DNA of 64,000 nucleotides from Cornus controversa (lineage: Eukaryota; Streptophyta; Magnoliopsida; Cornales; Cornaceae): NCBI GenBank assembly GCA_026545225.1, contig CM048845.1, positions 77,082,033 through 77,146,032 of the forward strand. The letters run 5' to 3'. The first letter of the stretch is position 1; each line of letters starts with the position of its first letter. A program made the position numbers and the translations under genes. The notes under the pieces were generated by a model, which made no database searches, was not told where the DNA came from, and saw only the letters and a program-made list of their open reading frames with translations. Positions 47,160 through 59,052 of this stretch are shown here, piece by piece.

Positions 47160-48200
47160 CCTCGCAATGTTTTTACTTCTGATCAACCACAAAATCAAAA
47201 ACACATAAATATATATAAAAATAAAAAAAAAATAAAAAAGCTTTTTGCTTGCTGTTATCTAGGTCATATATATATGATACTCAAACCCACCAGACATACC
47301 TATATGTATAAAAAAAAGACAATGAAAATTTGAAGTTTAACCTATGACCACCCATATATTTACAATCAAAGCCTTAACCATGAAAAAAAAAAGGAGAAAA
47401 ATATGCAGAACAAATCTAAAGGTACAGTTGAAGAACACCATTGAATTTTCTACTAAAAACCCACAAAAGAAAAGATGAAAAGCTGGTTAGGAATGTCTGA
47501 GATGATCAAGGAGAAAGAAAAAAAGCTAAAAATGGGAAGGGTTTGGATATATAGATGGGTTATATTTTTTCTTTTTTTGAACCTGAAAATTAACTTCACC
47601 TGCAAGGTAAATTACATTCAAGGTGTGTTGAGCCCCAAAACCACCATGAATATTCGAAAGGAGATAAAAAGGAACCCGAAAACGAAGCAGAGTGAGATTA
47701 AATGAAATTGGAGAGAGGTTGGAGAGAGAAACGAGTGAGAGTAAATACCAGTGTCGGTGTTTGTGTGTTCTGTAAATGTAGTTAGCTCTCTCCTCTTGAC
47801 TTCCTGGATCGCCACACCCAGCCTCTCTCTCTCCCTCTCTCTCTAAAAACTAATATCTCTCTCTCTCTACAACTTTACAGACACTCCCTCTCTCTTTCAT
47901 TCTTGTATGTTAGTAGGAGAGTATTAATTTACAGTGGAGAGTTAAATGGGAGCTTTAACTACGGTGGAGAGAAACTGATCAACGCCCATTAATCCGTTTC
48001 GGACACGTGGCCGTTTTTAAATGGACGAGAGAGCGTTTCACTCAAAGAGTTCACAAAGTCAAACCTTTCTTTCTTAACTTCGTTTACTTTTCTTGCTCAA
48101 ATACGCTTAGTCACACGCATGCAAGGCGCGTGCATAATCAGCTCGCTCTCTCTGTAGCTATGATGTACTTAGTATAGAAGACGATATATGACTTGCGTCG
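47160..48200 (-). promoter_or_regulatory. HDG5 leader/promoter region with an L1-box match and GA-rich tract
   Basis: TAAATGTA at 47773-47780 (plus strand) matches the L1 box TAAATG(C/T)A bound by class IV HD-Zip proteins. A dense CT tract on the plus strand, GA on the coding strand (47821-47905), matches GAGA-type sites for BPC factors. An intron acceptor TTGATCAG just 5' of the coding start (about 47180) suggests a leader intron. The transcription start cannot be placed. Confidence 0.4.
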
Positions 48201-48987
48201 TCATTTTGGCAATCTCAAGGAGGATTTCTTTGCGTCATGTTAGTCCAATCTAATCGCAACCCTTAGAAAAGGCACGCGTCAAAGTCTTAAAAATATTATA
48301 AAAAACCATAGTTGCATCCACAAGGGTGAGCTAAAAACTTCTTTCACATCAAAGTGGCGGTGCAATAAAAAGCTAATACATAACTTTAAAAAAAAATATA
48401 TATATATGTAAATTTAGAAGAAAAAAAACTTTTTTATCTTATATTTAAAATTCAAAATAAATATGTGTTATTTTATAATTGTGTCACATTAATAATTTGA
48501 AAAGATGTAAAGATAAGTATTATTCTTTGTAAATTAATTTAAAGTTTGAACTAATAGTATGATTTTTAATTCTTACAAGGAGAAACTTTCCTTTTCCAAA
48601 CACAATGTGAGAATTTGTGACAATATCGTATATATTTGAATTCTAATAAAGTTTTATGGAGCGTATACTTGAAGACCATTATTGATGATGTAGAAATTTC
48701 TACAATCGAGTTCGACACACTCCTTCCTATGAGACAGAGGAGATATGACTGTTCCGTGGGGGGGAGTCGACCAAATATATTTCAGCAATCAAGTTAATAT
48801 TTGATAAAATATGGAACATAAATTAATTCGGTATTACATTGTGACGTATATTTTGATGTGCCCAACTTTTTTTTTATAAGAGAGTATTTGTATTGTAATA
48901 AGAGAACCCTTCAGCCGTGCCTTTTGAGTCCTTTGCCCTTTATTCTCTTGTCACTCAGAATTTTCCATATCAATTAACACAAAAAGA

Positions 48988-48990
<3 letters not shown>

Positions 48991-49045
<55 letters not shown>
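48991..49045 (+). repeat. (TA)n microsatellite, about 27 units
   Basis: The longest pure TA run in the window. Confidence 0.95.
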
Positions 49046-49048
<3 letters not shown>

Positions 49049-49089
49049 CAATCTTACAAGTTAGAAAGCACATATATTTTTGCAAGATT

Positions 49090-49330
49090 AACGTACCATA
49101 TCGTATTTGTATTGGATACCGATACTCCTCTAATACTTAAGGATACATATCCAATATTTCCTAAATGTATTCATAATTTTGATTTATTTATTTATTTTTA
49201 ACACGTATTCGATATTTTTTAGATACTTCGACAGCGTATTTGATACTTCTCACGCATTTTATAGCACATTTTTAATTAACAAGTTTTGAACATTAAAATA
49301 TAGTTTTTTCAACAATAATATTATATTATA
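49090..49330 (-). repeat. Dispersed repeat family C, copy 2
   Basis: Reverse-oriented relative of 6255-6705, sharing TTTTAATGTTCAAAACTTG and GAAGTATC/GATACTTC words; non-coding. Its left end abuts the (TA)n run. Confidence 0.5.
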
Positions 49331-50014
49331 ATTGTTAACAAAAGTTTAAATTTATTTAAAAAAGAAGTGTTAAAATATATATCATGATTTAATACAAAAT
49401 TTATTCATGTAAGTTATACCATATGACTTTTAACTCTTATTTTGTTTATTAATAATAATATTTTATAAAAAAATATTAATTATTTAATTTTTTATATAAA
49501 TAAAAATATAATTTATAATTTTTATATTATTATATTTTTCAGAGTAACACAACATGATCAATATTTAAGAAGTAATTTCTTCTTGCTTTCTTAGAAAGAA
49601 AGAAAAAAAAATAGAGAAAAACAAAGGTTTAGTGGCGCGTGAGTAGAAAACACTACAAGGGTGAGTGAGAACTACTGGCCTTTTGTTTCTAAAATTCTAC
49701 AGTACTTGAACGTTTTAGGGAGATGGTAAATTAATGGGTCTGAAAATGAGACGTTTTAAAGCGTAAAAAGCGAGTCAAAGAGTGAGTTTATATTTAAGAG
49801 CGGAAATTTAGAAAAGTCCCGAGTTTTGGGTCAAAATGATCTCAACCCTCTATTTTTGTGTTGTTACATGGCTATTGAGTATTGACTAATCTAGTTTTGA
49901 GAGAGGACCCACTTCAAGTCTTCACTTCTGACTCCCACCTATCTGCAGATCACAAAGCTTGAAGAAAACCCACCATCATGGCCTCGTCTTTAATGCCCTT
50001 TGACAACTTTTGAC

Positions 50015-50071
<57 letters not shown>

Positions 50072-50627
50072 TGTATAGTTGTATCATTGTATGTATGGCC
50101 AAGCCTACCCAATAAATCCAAGGGTGTCAATTACACTTGGGACCACCTTGTTTCCCCATATTAAGTTGAAATATTAGGATTTGAAATATAGATCATAAAT
50201 TGTCCACCACTTTTCTTTTTTTCTTTTCTTGAGAAAATTTATGTTGTTGGGAAGTAACATCATAACCTCTCTCTCTCTCTCTCGAGCCCAAATTGTTATA
50301 TATTTTCTTTATTAAATAAAGTTATCCCATTCTTTTACATGAATAGAAAATGGTGAAGTGATCAACTAAAAGAAATAGACTTTGATTCTATCTATATATA
50401 TTTTTTCAAATCACCCGGAAAAAAAAGGATAAAATTATTCTATCTACTAGTTTTGTAGATTTTATTTTCTGCAGCTTGTAAAGATTTTCATGCTTCTAGC
50501 ATAAGTTGTTATTTTTTAGTGACCAATAGTGTATCATTGTAACAAAGGGGTCTTGTTCCAAACGTCTAACCTATTAAGGTTAATATTAGAATCCTTTGTT
50601 GTATACAATACCACCTAATAACTTAAG

Positions 50628-50671
<44 letters not shown>

Positions 50672-51280
50672 GCATTTAATTAAGCACTGTTGAGACAAAA
50701 AAAACTTAATTTGGTGATGCACAATTTTATCATCACTTGAAAAAAATACCTAAAAAGGGTTAAATTTTGAATGAGGGTGAATTTTGAAAGTATTTTTTTT
50801 ATTTTTTATTTTGAAATGTGGTCTAAAAAAATCCGGTTTTTTCTCACTTCCATTAAATTTGCTCCATTCATTTTCAATTCATTTAAAACTATATGTGTTG
50901 ACTGTTGTGTCAGCATAAATAAAAAAACTATTAGAACACGAGACTTGATAGACCATACTGACTTAGTCAACTGTATAAAAAAATAAAATGTTGTGGTAGA
51001 TGAGTTGATAAAAAGATCTTAAATTTTTAGTTTTACAGATCTTCAATATTCTTCATTAAAGTATTACAATTTTTAACGTATAATAAAACTTGAGAACTTA
51101 ACAATGATGTGTTTGAGTGTCGAGCATTTATAACTCGACATAGGATTAGGATAGAATGAAAGTGAGTTTTGGTTTCCCAATTTGTGACAAACATTCAAGT
51201 TCCAGTACCAGCAGTTTGATGGAACAATTCAATGAGTGGGGGTGTGGCATTGCAAGTCAATGACCTAATGAATATAACTC

Positions 51281-51321
<41 letters not shown>

Positions 51322-52589
51322 TGATGCCTTCTCACATGTAACACATACCACTTAAATAGAAATGTTTGGATAACAAAATTTTCATTGAATAATTAATGTA
51401 GTGGCTGACTTTTTATTAGGCGAAAAACCAGAGTGCATAATAAATTAATGAATTAAAATTATTAATAATATGATTACAGATTTGCAGAATGCTCGGTGGT
51501 GAACTAATTAACATTATGACTTGAAGCAACTTTTTTTAAGGGAGAAAAGGAATGTATAAAATGGGTTGCAAAAGAAATAAATAAATTACATGCTTATATA
51601 TATTAATCAGGTTCAAGATAAAAATTAAGGTATAAAATCCGGATGCCACACTAGAATCCAATTCATAATTCAATATTGAGACTCAACTTAATAAAGCATT
51701 TTTCAACCAGTGATTGATTATACATGTTTTGAATTCAGACTAGTTGAAAAGGAATTTACTTGAGTGAGGGTGGTGGATCCCCCCATGTGATATCACAGTG
51801 ATGTTATACGACAGGCCACTATTCTACTCACATAAATCTCGTTCCGACTATATTATTTTTCAATTATTCATAACTTCACTCATATAAATTTTATTCAAAC
51901 TATAAATCATTATTCTTTTCAACTATTTTGAATCAGTTTCATTATTTCATTCTATCTAATGTAGTACTATTATTAAAATTCAATCAATGTTGAGACTTCT
52001 ACATTCAATGCTTAAACAAATAAGCTCGGAATTTGTTTAGCACTATTAATGGAAGAAAATGACTCAACACTCTATAGATCTCTCTCTCTTTTCTTTTTCT
52101 TTTATCAATCCTTTTTTTTTAATCATAATAATGTTAAACCTTAATGATTCACCATTTTAGGAATCGCTACATTAACTTCTAGTAGGTGTGCGATTCTTTC
52201 GAAATTACACAAATTGGATTGTGGCAGATACCATGTTTTATCTAACCTATTGCCATCAATTAATACACTTGAATTAAACAACAGCTGAACCTACCAAGAG
52301 TAATAAATCAATTCTCGTCTGCAAATTTTGTCTCACTTCCACCAAAAGTGTCATTGCTTCATTTATTAGAAAATGTAAAGAATAAAACAGGATATGCTTA
52401 ATTTTAAGAGATTAAATTAAATAGTTTTGCTCTTTACCTGACCTTCTACATTACCCAAATGCTCGCTCTAGTGAGCGGTTGCAACACATAATATTTAAAA
52501 AGAAAATGATATATATCACCAAATATATTGGTGATATATGTCTCGAATGATATGAGAATGGTAAAGTTTATCATATAAAGTAGTAGTTA

Positions 52590-52860
52590 TGTGACGACCT
52601 CTGTGGACAAGTGTTGTGTGAGCGAACACTGGTAGACTACGGGTATCATGATCCAACATTGCCTGAACATGTGAAGGTGAGGTGATATATGTATGTTCAT
52701 CACTCAACTATGATACAACGCGTTTTAAAACTGTGATGGTCGTGAACCACCAGAACTTCACAGTTAAGCCTGTATCAGGATGGGTGACCCCCTGAGAAGT
52801 CTCTGGTTCGGGGAAGCCAAAAGCCGACAATATTGTATCAACACCCCAATTTTTGAGACA
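52590..52860 (+). mobile_element. Cassandra-like LTR fragment carrying 5S rRNA sequence, copy 1
   Basis: It begins TGTGACGACC and ends GAGACA. Embedded at about 52746-52800 are 5S rRNA landmarks CAGTTAAGC and AGGATGGGTGACC, then CCCTGAGAAGTC. The stretch between box A and the later boxes is shortened (GCGTGCTT...GAGTAGTA is missing), so it is not a functional 5S gene. LTRs bearing a 5S promoter define the Cassandra TRIM elements. No primer-binding site follows, so it is a solo or degraded LTR. Confidence 0.75.
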
Positions 52861-52983
52861 TGATAAAGTAAAACCTTATAAATAAAATAAAGTCTCTAGT
52901 CCAGGGGAGCCAAAAGTTGATAATATTGTGTCAACGTCCCAATTTTTGGAACATGATAAATTAAAATCTTATAAATAAAATGA
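52798..52983 (+). repeat. Tandem duplication of the 5S-LTR 3' end, unit 93 bp
   Basis: AGTCTCT...GGGGAAGCCAAAAG, then AATATTGTATCAAC...CCCAATTTTT and CTTATAAATAAAAT, recurs from 52891 as AGTCTCTAGTCCAGGGGAGC and so on. The duplication covers the LTR end plus about 30 bp of flank. Confidence 0.85.
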
Positions 52984-53176
52984 AGCCTTATAATCTCAAG
53001 AACAACTCAAATAAAACATTATTTAACTCTTTACGACAAAACACGCCTTCAAGTGAGCTCAGAAAATTCTTTGTTACTTCTAACATCAGCTAGACTTGAA
53101 AATTATTAGGGTGAGCACAACCACCCATTAGGAAAAAGACTCTAAACTCATATATACAATAAGAAAGAAATAAAAT

Positions 53177-53213
<37 letters not shown>

Positions 53214-54087
53214 GAATTATAATAATAGATATTGAAATAAGAACAACTAATACAATCATTTTAAACATAATTCAATTCTCTTAGATAACATCACACACTA
53301 ACATATTTAACAATCTCAAGGACACCGATATGTATACCGCACACACCAGCGGATTTTCGGTCATTTTCTGGCGGATCGCTCACCCCAACTAAGTTTCGGA
53401 ACAATTTACGATTTTTCAACTGAAGGGAATACACACACTGCCTATTTTCAGCTAGTTATACATGTACGAGCACACACAATCAAATTTCATTCATGAAACA
53501 TACACAAGAAAAATCTCTTGTACAATTTCATAAGAAAATAAACATTCATGCCCTAAACTTGAATTCACAAGATACAAATATGTCAACATGTTAACCAAAT
53601 TAAATAATGAGAAAATTGTATATAAATTATTTCTTTGAAACTTTTAATTTGATTCCTTTCATTGCATATATAAATCAACAGTAATTCTCCTACCTATGTG
53701 CAAATTATTTCCCTTGAAATCAATCTTTCTATCAGTCCGTCTAGTGTAGGTAAAAGTTTCCTTTTTGTTTCTGCAACCCTGACCATTACTTGATTTCCTT
53801 TTCTCTAATCCATCTCTTTCCCCTTCTCTTCTCTCTATCTTTCTAAAGTATTATCTAGTTGTAATTGTGAGAAGACCACCCGAGTCTACTATTATATACA
53901 TATATATTCAATTCTTTTGTAACTATCATGCAAGTAATGAAAGGTCTAACATTTAACCTTAGGGCAATGAAAAGACACAATTTTTGTCTATTAAAGAATG
54001 TAAAGTCATTCTTCTATTTGAGTCTTAAATTTCCATAAAGGAGTTGACACCTATTTGGAAAAACAAAAGTCCTTTTAACTATTGAAT
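52984..54087. other. Intergenic; no gene seen
   Basis: AT-rich, with a (TA)n run at about 53180-53211. No ORF of interest and no recognisable repeat end. Confidence 0.45.
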
Positions 54088-55224
54088 ATTTATGCAGAGA
54101 CCGGGTCCAATTTTGACCGATTTTTTTATTCATCATTTTTGCCATAAATGCATTTTAAATAATGTTTAACATATTTTAAATATTAGAAACATGTTTGGGA
54201 ACTTGTTTAGAGGTTCTGAAAATGTTTGAGTAAATTTGAGAATTTTGGGTTGGTAGGGCTTGGGACACGGGTCGGGTGGGCCTGAAAATCTGAATTTTTT
54301 TTTTAGAAATATTTATTTTTGATTTAAAACCAAATGAAATATTTAATGAGTTAAAGAAGTGATTTTGAAGCCATAACCGCTTTCAAAATTAAAAACGGAG
54401 TTCGGGAGGTACGTTAAATGACCTAAGGGTAAAATAGTCATTTTGTATATAATGTATTGTCAATACACATATATGTATATTGCTGGACAGATTAGGGAGA
54501 TATCAACCATTAAAGCCCCTCTCAAGCTCTTCTTCTTTTCCATCTTCTTTCCCTATTTTGAGCACTTTAGAGTGAGACTTAGAGTTTGCTCCAAGAGAGA
54601 AACTTGCTCCCCTCTTCTTTCTCTTCAAGTTGGTGGGTTCAAAGTTCCTCTTTAGAGAGTTTTAAAAATTGAGGGTGGTTAAAATTTGGATTCGAATTTC
54701 GTCAAAAAAGGAAAGTTTGTTCTCCTTGTCCCAATCTAGGATCCTATAGAAAGAAAGTTTGATTTGGAGAAACTTGAAGTTTGGTGATTCTAGGGTTTAC
54801 CAGAAAAAGCTCCAAACTTGAGGTAGTGGTGTTTCTTCCTTCTTATTCATCGATTCTAGGGTTTTGGTAAATTTGGGATTATATTATTTATATTAGCATG
54901 TATAGGTAAGGGATGGGAGTTGAGTGAATTGTTCTTCCCCTTTATATTGTATAATTATGCATATGTGTTAAAAGTATTCATTATATGATATTTGATGAAT
55001 TCTGTAATTATATTTGTAATGTATATGAAATGAGAACATGTCTTGCTATGTGGTGTATTGTATGCATATGTGATCAATATGCATGAATTAAAGCATATAT
55101 GTGACTATATGAGAGTTATGTAGGTGAAATGCATGTTAGATTTAAATATAGCAAGAATGTGCATTGAAGAGCATGGAAAATGTATGCTATGTGAAGTGTA
55201 TTGATGTGATTTCAATTATACTTA

Positions 55225-56650
55225 ACCACTTGCAATAGAACGAGTCCTCGTAGGACAGGGCTATATAGAGGGTGTCGAACCTCAAGGACTTGCAAGGTTG
55301 AATTGTTATGTTACGCAGTCTTTGAATTAATTCTAAAATAATTGGAAAATAATTGTTGATATTTGATCGTGAAATTAATTGAGCAAATTAAAGCTTTTAA
55401 TAAATTGGTATTATGAAATTTAATCAGGAAGAGAAGGTCCTGGGAACTGACTTCACCACTAACCCTCTAACAATGACAATTGTACTAAATTGGGACGTTT
55501 ACTCTATGCATTCAGAAAAGAATGGCTACAAGCCCAATTCAATTTTATCAAGAGAATTCGTTCAACATTCAATTAAGTATAACGCGTCTTCGCTTAGCAT
55601 GGCCTATACATCTGACTAATTAATGATGTTATAACCCATCTTTGCTTAGTACGAATTATCAAAAATCTAAATTGAACGATATGTGAAAACTATTGTATAA
55701 CCTGTCTTAACAAAATCACAGAAGTTGAAAAGAGCAAACCCTAATCATTGCAAATTTAGATCCATTCTACAAGAACAAGAATAAACATGCAATGAATCAA
55801 TACATTCAATTTGAAACTAACAGCACAGCTGTTGTTTACGTCTCGGTTATACAATCAATGCACACAGTAAATCATTCCCAAATTAGTATACAACTTAAAA
55901 TATTGAGAGACAGGTTAGGGTTACATCACTTCCCCGGAATGGTGTTTAGCCGCTCATGATCGGATGTCCAAGCTTGAACGATGGTGAAATCGCCATCCTT
56001 TTGTCCGTATCGTCACGAATCGCCTCTGTATTTCTCTCTGTGTTTCTCTCTTCCAACATACCCTAGTTTTCCTTCGTTTTCTCGTTTTTATTTTGCGAAA
56101 ACGAACCAACGGGACACCTGGCCTACCCAAAGTGGCAAGTGCGCATAATAAAATGGCACTTGCTCCTCACAAAGTGGCATTTGCGCCCAAAAAGTGGCAG
56201 CTGCGCAAATAGGGCAGAAAGTTGATGAAAACATCCGTTTTAGGAAATTTTCGTGAAATATGAAATTGTGCAGAATTGAATTTCCTTCAACTCACGTGAA
56301 GTTTGGGTCGTTTTGACAATCGTGTACAGAGTTATGGTCTGAATACCAACACGGGTCCAGGACTTTTTAGGCCTGAATTGGCCCAATCTTCTATGCGAAT
56401 GGGCCCGTGCTCATTTTCTTCATTTAAATTCATTTCCAACCCATTTCTTTAGTCCATTTAGTTTGGATCTTCAATATAAACATATCTCTAATGGGCCAAG
56501 CTTCAGTGATAACTAAATGAGCACCATTTGTAGCCCGATTTCACCATTCCTAATCAGAATTACCCTTAATCACCTGCAATCATAAAAATATTAAAATTAT
56601 TAATAAAAATATGAAATAAATATTACTAAGACACTAATTCATATAATTTT
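55225..56650 (-). repeat. Unclassified dispersed-repeat-like insertion within the gypsy LTR
   Basis: A non-coding block with words common in plant repetitive DNA: GTGTCGAACCTCAAGGACTT, GAATTCGTTCAACATTCAAT and the near-duplicated TATAACGCGTCTTCGCTTAG / TATAACCCATCTTTGCTTAG. A run of AAGTGGCA-NN-TGCGC copies lies at about 56139-56205. It breaks the continuity of the surrounding LTR. Ends and class could not be determined; the strand given is a guess from the pyrimidine-rich side. Confidence 0.4.
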
Positions 56651-56705
56651 AAGGGCATTGAATATGCAATATTCATTACTTATCATGTATGTGTCTTACG
56701 AGCAT

Positions 56706-57003
56706 GTATACGAATGTATCAGAGTTTTGCCCAAGTGTGATATACATGGAATTCAGAGGTGACTAACCATGTATTTGAAGTTGTGAGAATATACACAATA
56801 GGATGATCGTCAGAGATGCCCAATCATACTCCAAGTGTAGTAATCGTCGGAGTTATCCAATCACAAGTTCAAGGATTACATAATGTCATAAATGTATGAC
56901 CGTCGGAGTTACCCCATCATATAGCTGTCGTCGGAGTGGACCAACACTTTGGTGTTGTCGGAGTTGCCCAACACCACATGATCATCGGAGTTGACCAATC
57001 ATG
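56706..57003 (+). repeat. Array of about eight small hairpin units with shared loop and differing stems
   Basis: The loop core (C)GTCGGAGTTGCCCA recurs at variable spacing (about 25-60 bp), each copy flanked by its own complementary arms. The best are ATACATGG/CCATGTAT (56742-56774), ATGAT/ATCAT (56803-56827), GGTGTTG/CAACACC (56951-56975, loop TCGGAGTTGCC) and ACATGAT/ATCATGT (56977-57003). Weaker units are centred near 56725, 56850, 56910 and 56937. Arms differ between units but remain complementary within each. It lies inside the gypsy-like LTR. Confidence 0.7.
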
Positions 57004-58603
57004 TCTGTGTATCAGATTTATGACCGAATAAGATGTAAAAATATCTTGATATTTATGTGTTTTAACTGTTAAGCATGTTATATGGATTAAATGTATACTT
57101 GTTGAGTTGCATTGAGTTGGTTGACATGAGAATTTGATATATGTTTTGTAGCGATATATGTTATATAATGTAGCGACATCATGGTTGCATGTCATGTAGG
57201 CCGGTGTTGGGTCGATGCCTAGGTGGGTTGGGCATTCTTACTAAACTCGTTGATTTACTTACCCCTCTTCCCCCAAACCTTTTTATAGATAAGACGCCAA
57301 TGATGGATGGAACATAAATGTCCAAGTGGAGTTTCTTGTGGCATTTTGGATTAATTTTTGAATATAGTATATGTGGTTACACATGCTAGCTTGTGGCATG
57401 TTGATTTTGTTGTAGTTGTAGTTATAATTCAATTGCTAGTACTTTTGGACTATATATATGTAATTCATATGATGACTATGAACTTAGAGGACCACATTGA
57501 TAAAATGTATGACTTGGATTCAATCTATGAATGGATCTCATGTTTATGAATTAAGGATTAATTCTATGGAATGTATGATGATTACCATTTTAATTATGTT
57601 GCAAGGTTGTATAAACAAATTCTAGGGTGTTAGAATGAGAATTGGACATATTTTGACTAAATGTGAAAGTAGCAGGAATCATGTCGAAGGGCTTTTCGAT
57701 TGACAGAAAGCCTTCGATCAAGCGAGCTTGTATCGGAACATTGCAATAGAAGTGAGTCAAATCCCAGAAGAGTTTCGATAGTATTTTGATAGACCACTGA
57801 TTAATCGAGATCTTCAATTGATCAAAAGTTCAAGTTCGATTGTGCGAAATACCCATTTCGATTAATCGAAGGGTATGTTTTGATCAATCAAAATATGCAA
57901 TCCATAACTATGTTGGATGTGCAGGTGTGACTACATGTGGAACCCATTGAGATTAGTTGATGTTTGATTGTATATATGTATGTATGTACAAGTGTGTAAT
58001 AAAGCGTCCGCTGAAATTAAAGGTTAAGATGTTTCATTAGGGCTTAATGGACATGTTCACCCTTATCTTCCAGGAGTCAGAAATCAGGGTGCGACTTCTT
58101 GGTATCCAAATAGAATATCATAGAGAGATTATTGATGCAAGGTGATGACGTGTGACATGATCACCCCTCGGCTCCTAAGAGTTAGAAATCGGGGCATGAC
58201 AATTTATATGTATATTCAGATGTACTTTCCTGAACTGACAAAATTACTCATACTTTTTTTTACTGACATGAAAACCTCGAAATGGCTAACACTTATCTTT
58301 GGACAATGAAAATTCATATACATTTAACCTTTTAGATAATGAAGAGGCATAGGTTTTTGTGAGTTAGGAAAACATAAGATCAAAATCTATAAATATTAAC
58401 TAATTATTTACCAAAATCAAATTCATTATTAATAGCCACATTAACCCACATAAGTAATATCACACACACACACATATAGATATACCTTTAAATTATCAAC
58501 TCGTAAGATAAAATCCTAACAATGTTTATTATAAAATAATAAATTAAATTTCATAAATAAAAAAAATTACATATTATCTCACCAAGCCTCTAAGGGGGTG
58601 GAT

Positions 58604-58863
58604 TGTGACGACTTCTTTAGTGGATGTGGTGTGGGCGAACACTGGCAAGCTACGGGTGTCACGATCCCACATTACCTAAGCAGGTGAAGGTGAAGAAGTG
58701 CTATGTTCATCACCCTTCTATGACACAACACGTTTTAAAGTCATGATTACCATGAATCCACAAGAACTCCACAGTTAAGCGTGCTTAGATGGGAGTAGTA
58801 CCAGGATGGGTGACCCCTAAAAAAATGATGTTTAGTTGGGAGTAGTGCCAGGATGAGTGACCC
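58604..58863 (+). mobile_element. Cassandra-like LTR fragment carrying 5S rRNA sequence, copy 2
   Basis: It begins TGTGACGACTTC and parallels copy 1 through GGCGAACACTGG, CTACGGGTGTCACGATCC, GTTCATCACCC, TATGACACAACACGTTTTAA. The 5S part (58757-58817) is fuller than in copy 1: ACAGTTAAGCGTGCTTAGAT, GGGAGTAGTACCAGGATGGG, TGACCCC. A second partial copy of the GGGAGTAGTGCCAGGATGAG segment follows at about 58838-58863, separated by an A-rich insert. The 3' part of the LTR is lost. Confidence 0.75.
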
Positions 58864-59015
58864 AAAAAAAAAAACGATGGCGTGATGTATATCATATCTC
58901 TATTTAAAATGTGGTTGTGGTAATCTAAGATTACATTTGGATTCACCCGATATTGTGATTAATTTAAAAGTGTTTTTGAGTATTCAAACTCTGAAATAAT
59001 TAGTCTTGCCTTCTG

Positions 59016-59052
59016 TCACGCCCCGACTTCCTGATTTCTAGTTAAGAACCCA
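59016..59052 (-). mobile_element. Terminal fragment of a gypsy-type LTR
   Basis: On the minus strand it ends CAGGAAGTCGGGGCGTGACA, nearly the same terminus as the solo LTR ending at 58201. It is cut by the copia LTR that starts beside it. Confidence 0.45.

Larger units (their letters stand above)
48201..52589. other. Intergenic, microsatellite-rich; no gene seen
   Basis: It contains (TA)n at 48991-49045, (CT)n at 50017-50066, and (TA)n at about 50632-50669 and 51281-51316. Family C repeat copy 2 lies at 49090-49330. Short ORFs (e.g. 50771-50986) lack motifs. Confidence 0.5.
54093..58201 (+). mobile_element. Probable Ty3/gypsy-type solo LTR, interrupted by another insertion
   Basis: It starts TGCAGAGACCGGGTCC and ends AGAAATCGGGGCATGACA, with ATTTA on both sides (54088-54092 and 58202-58206), a 5-bp target duplication. 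The layout fits a large plant gypsy LTR. It has a pyrimidine-rich leader after about 54515, an AT-rich middle, a repeated-hairpin stretch (56706-57003), CTTACCCCTCTTCCCCC at about 57260-57280, and a tail with AATAAAGCGTCCGCTG. A separate repeat at about 55225-56650 splits it. No primer-binding site or polyprotein follows. Because the 5-bp match in AT-rich DNA could be chance, the left boundary is less certain than the right. Confidence 0.6.

Noticed and set aside
56706..57003. CRISPR-like spacing of repeats
   Set aside because: The units are hairpins in a plant LTR with variable spacing, no identical repeats and no cas genes; not a CRISPR array.
58751..58863. Functional 5S rRNA gene
   Set aside because: Only the internal promoter half is present, with substitutions and a partial internal repeat, and it is embedded in a TGTGACGAC LTR-type context.
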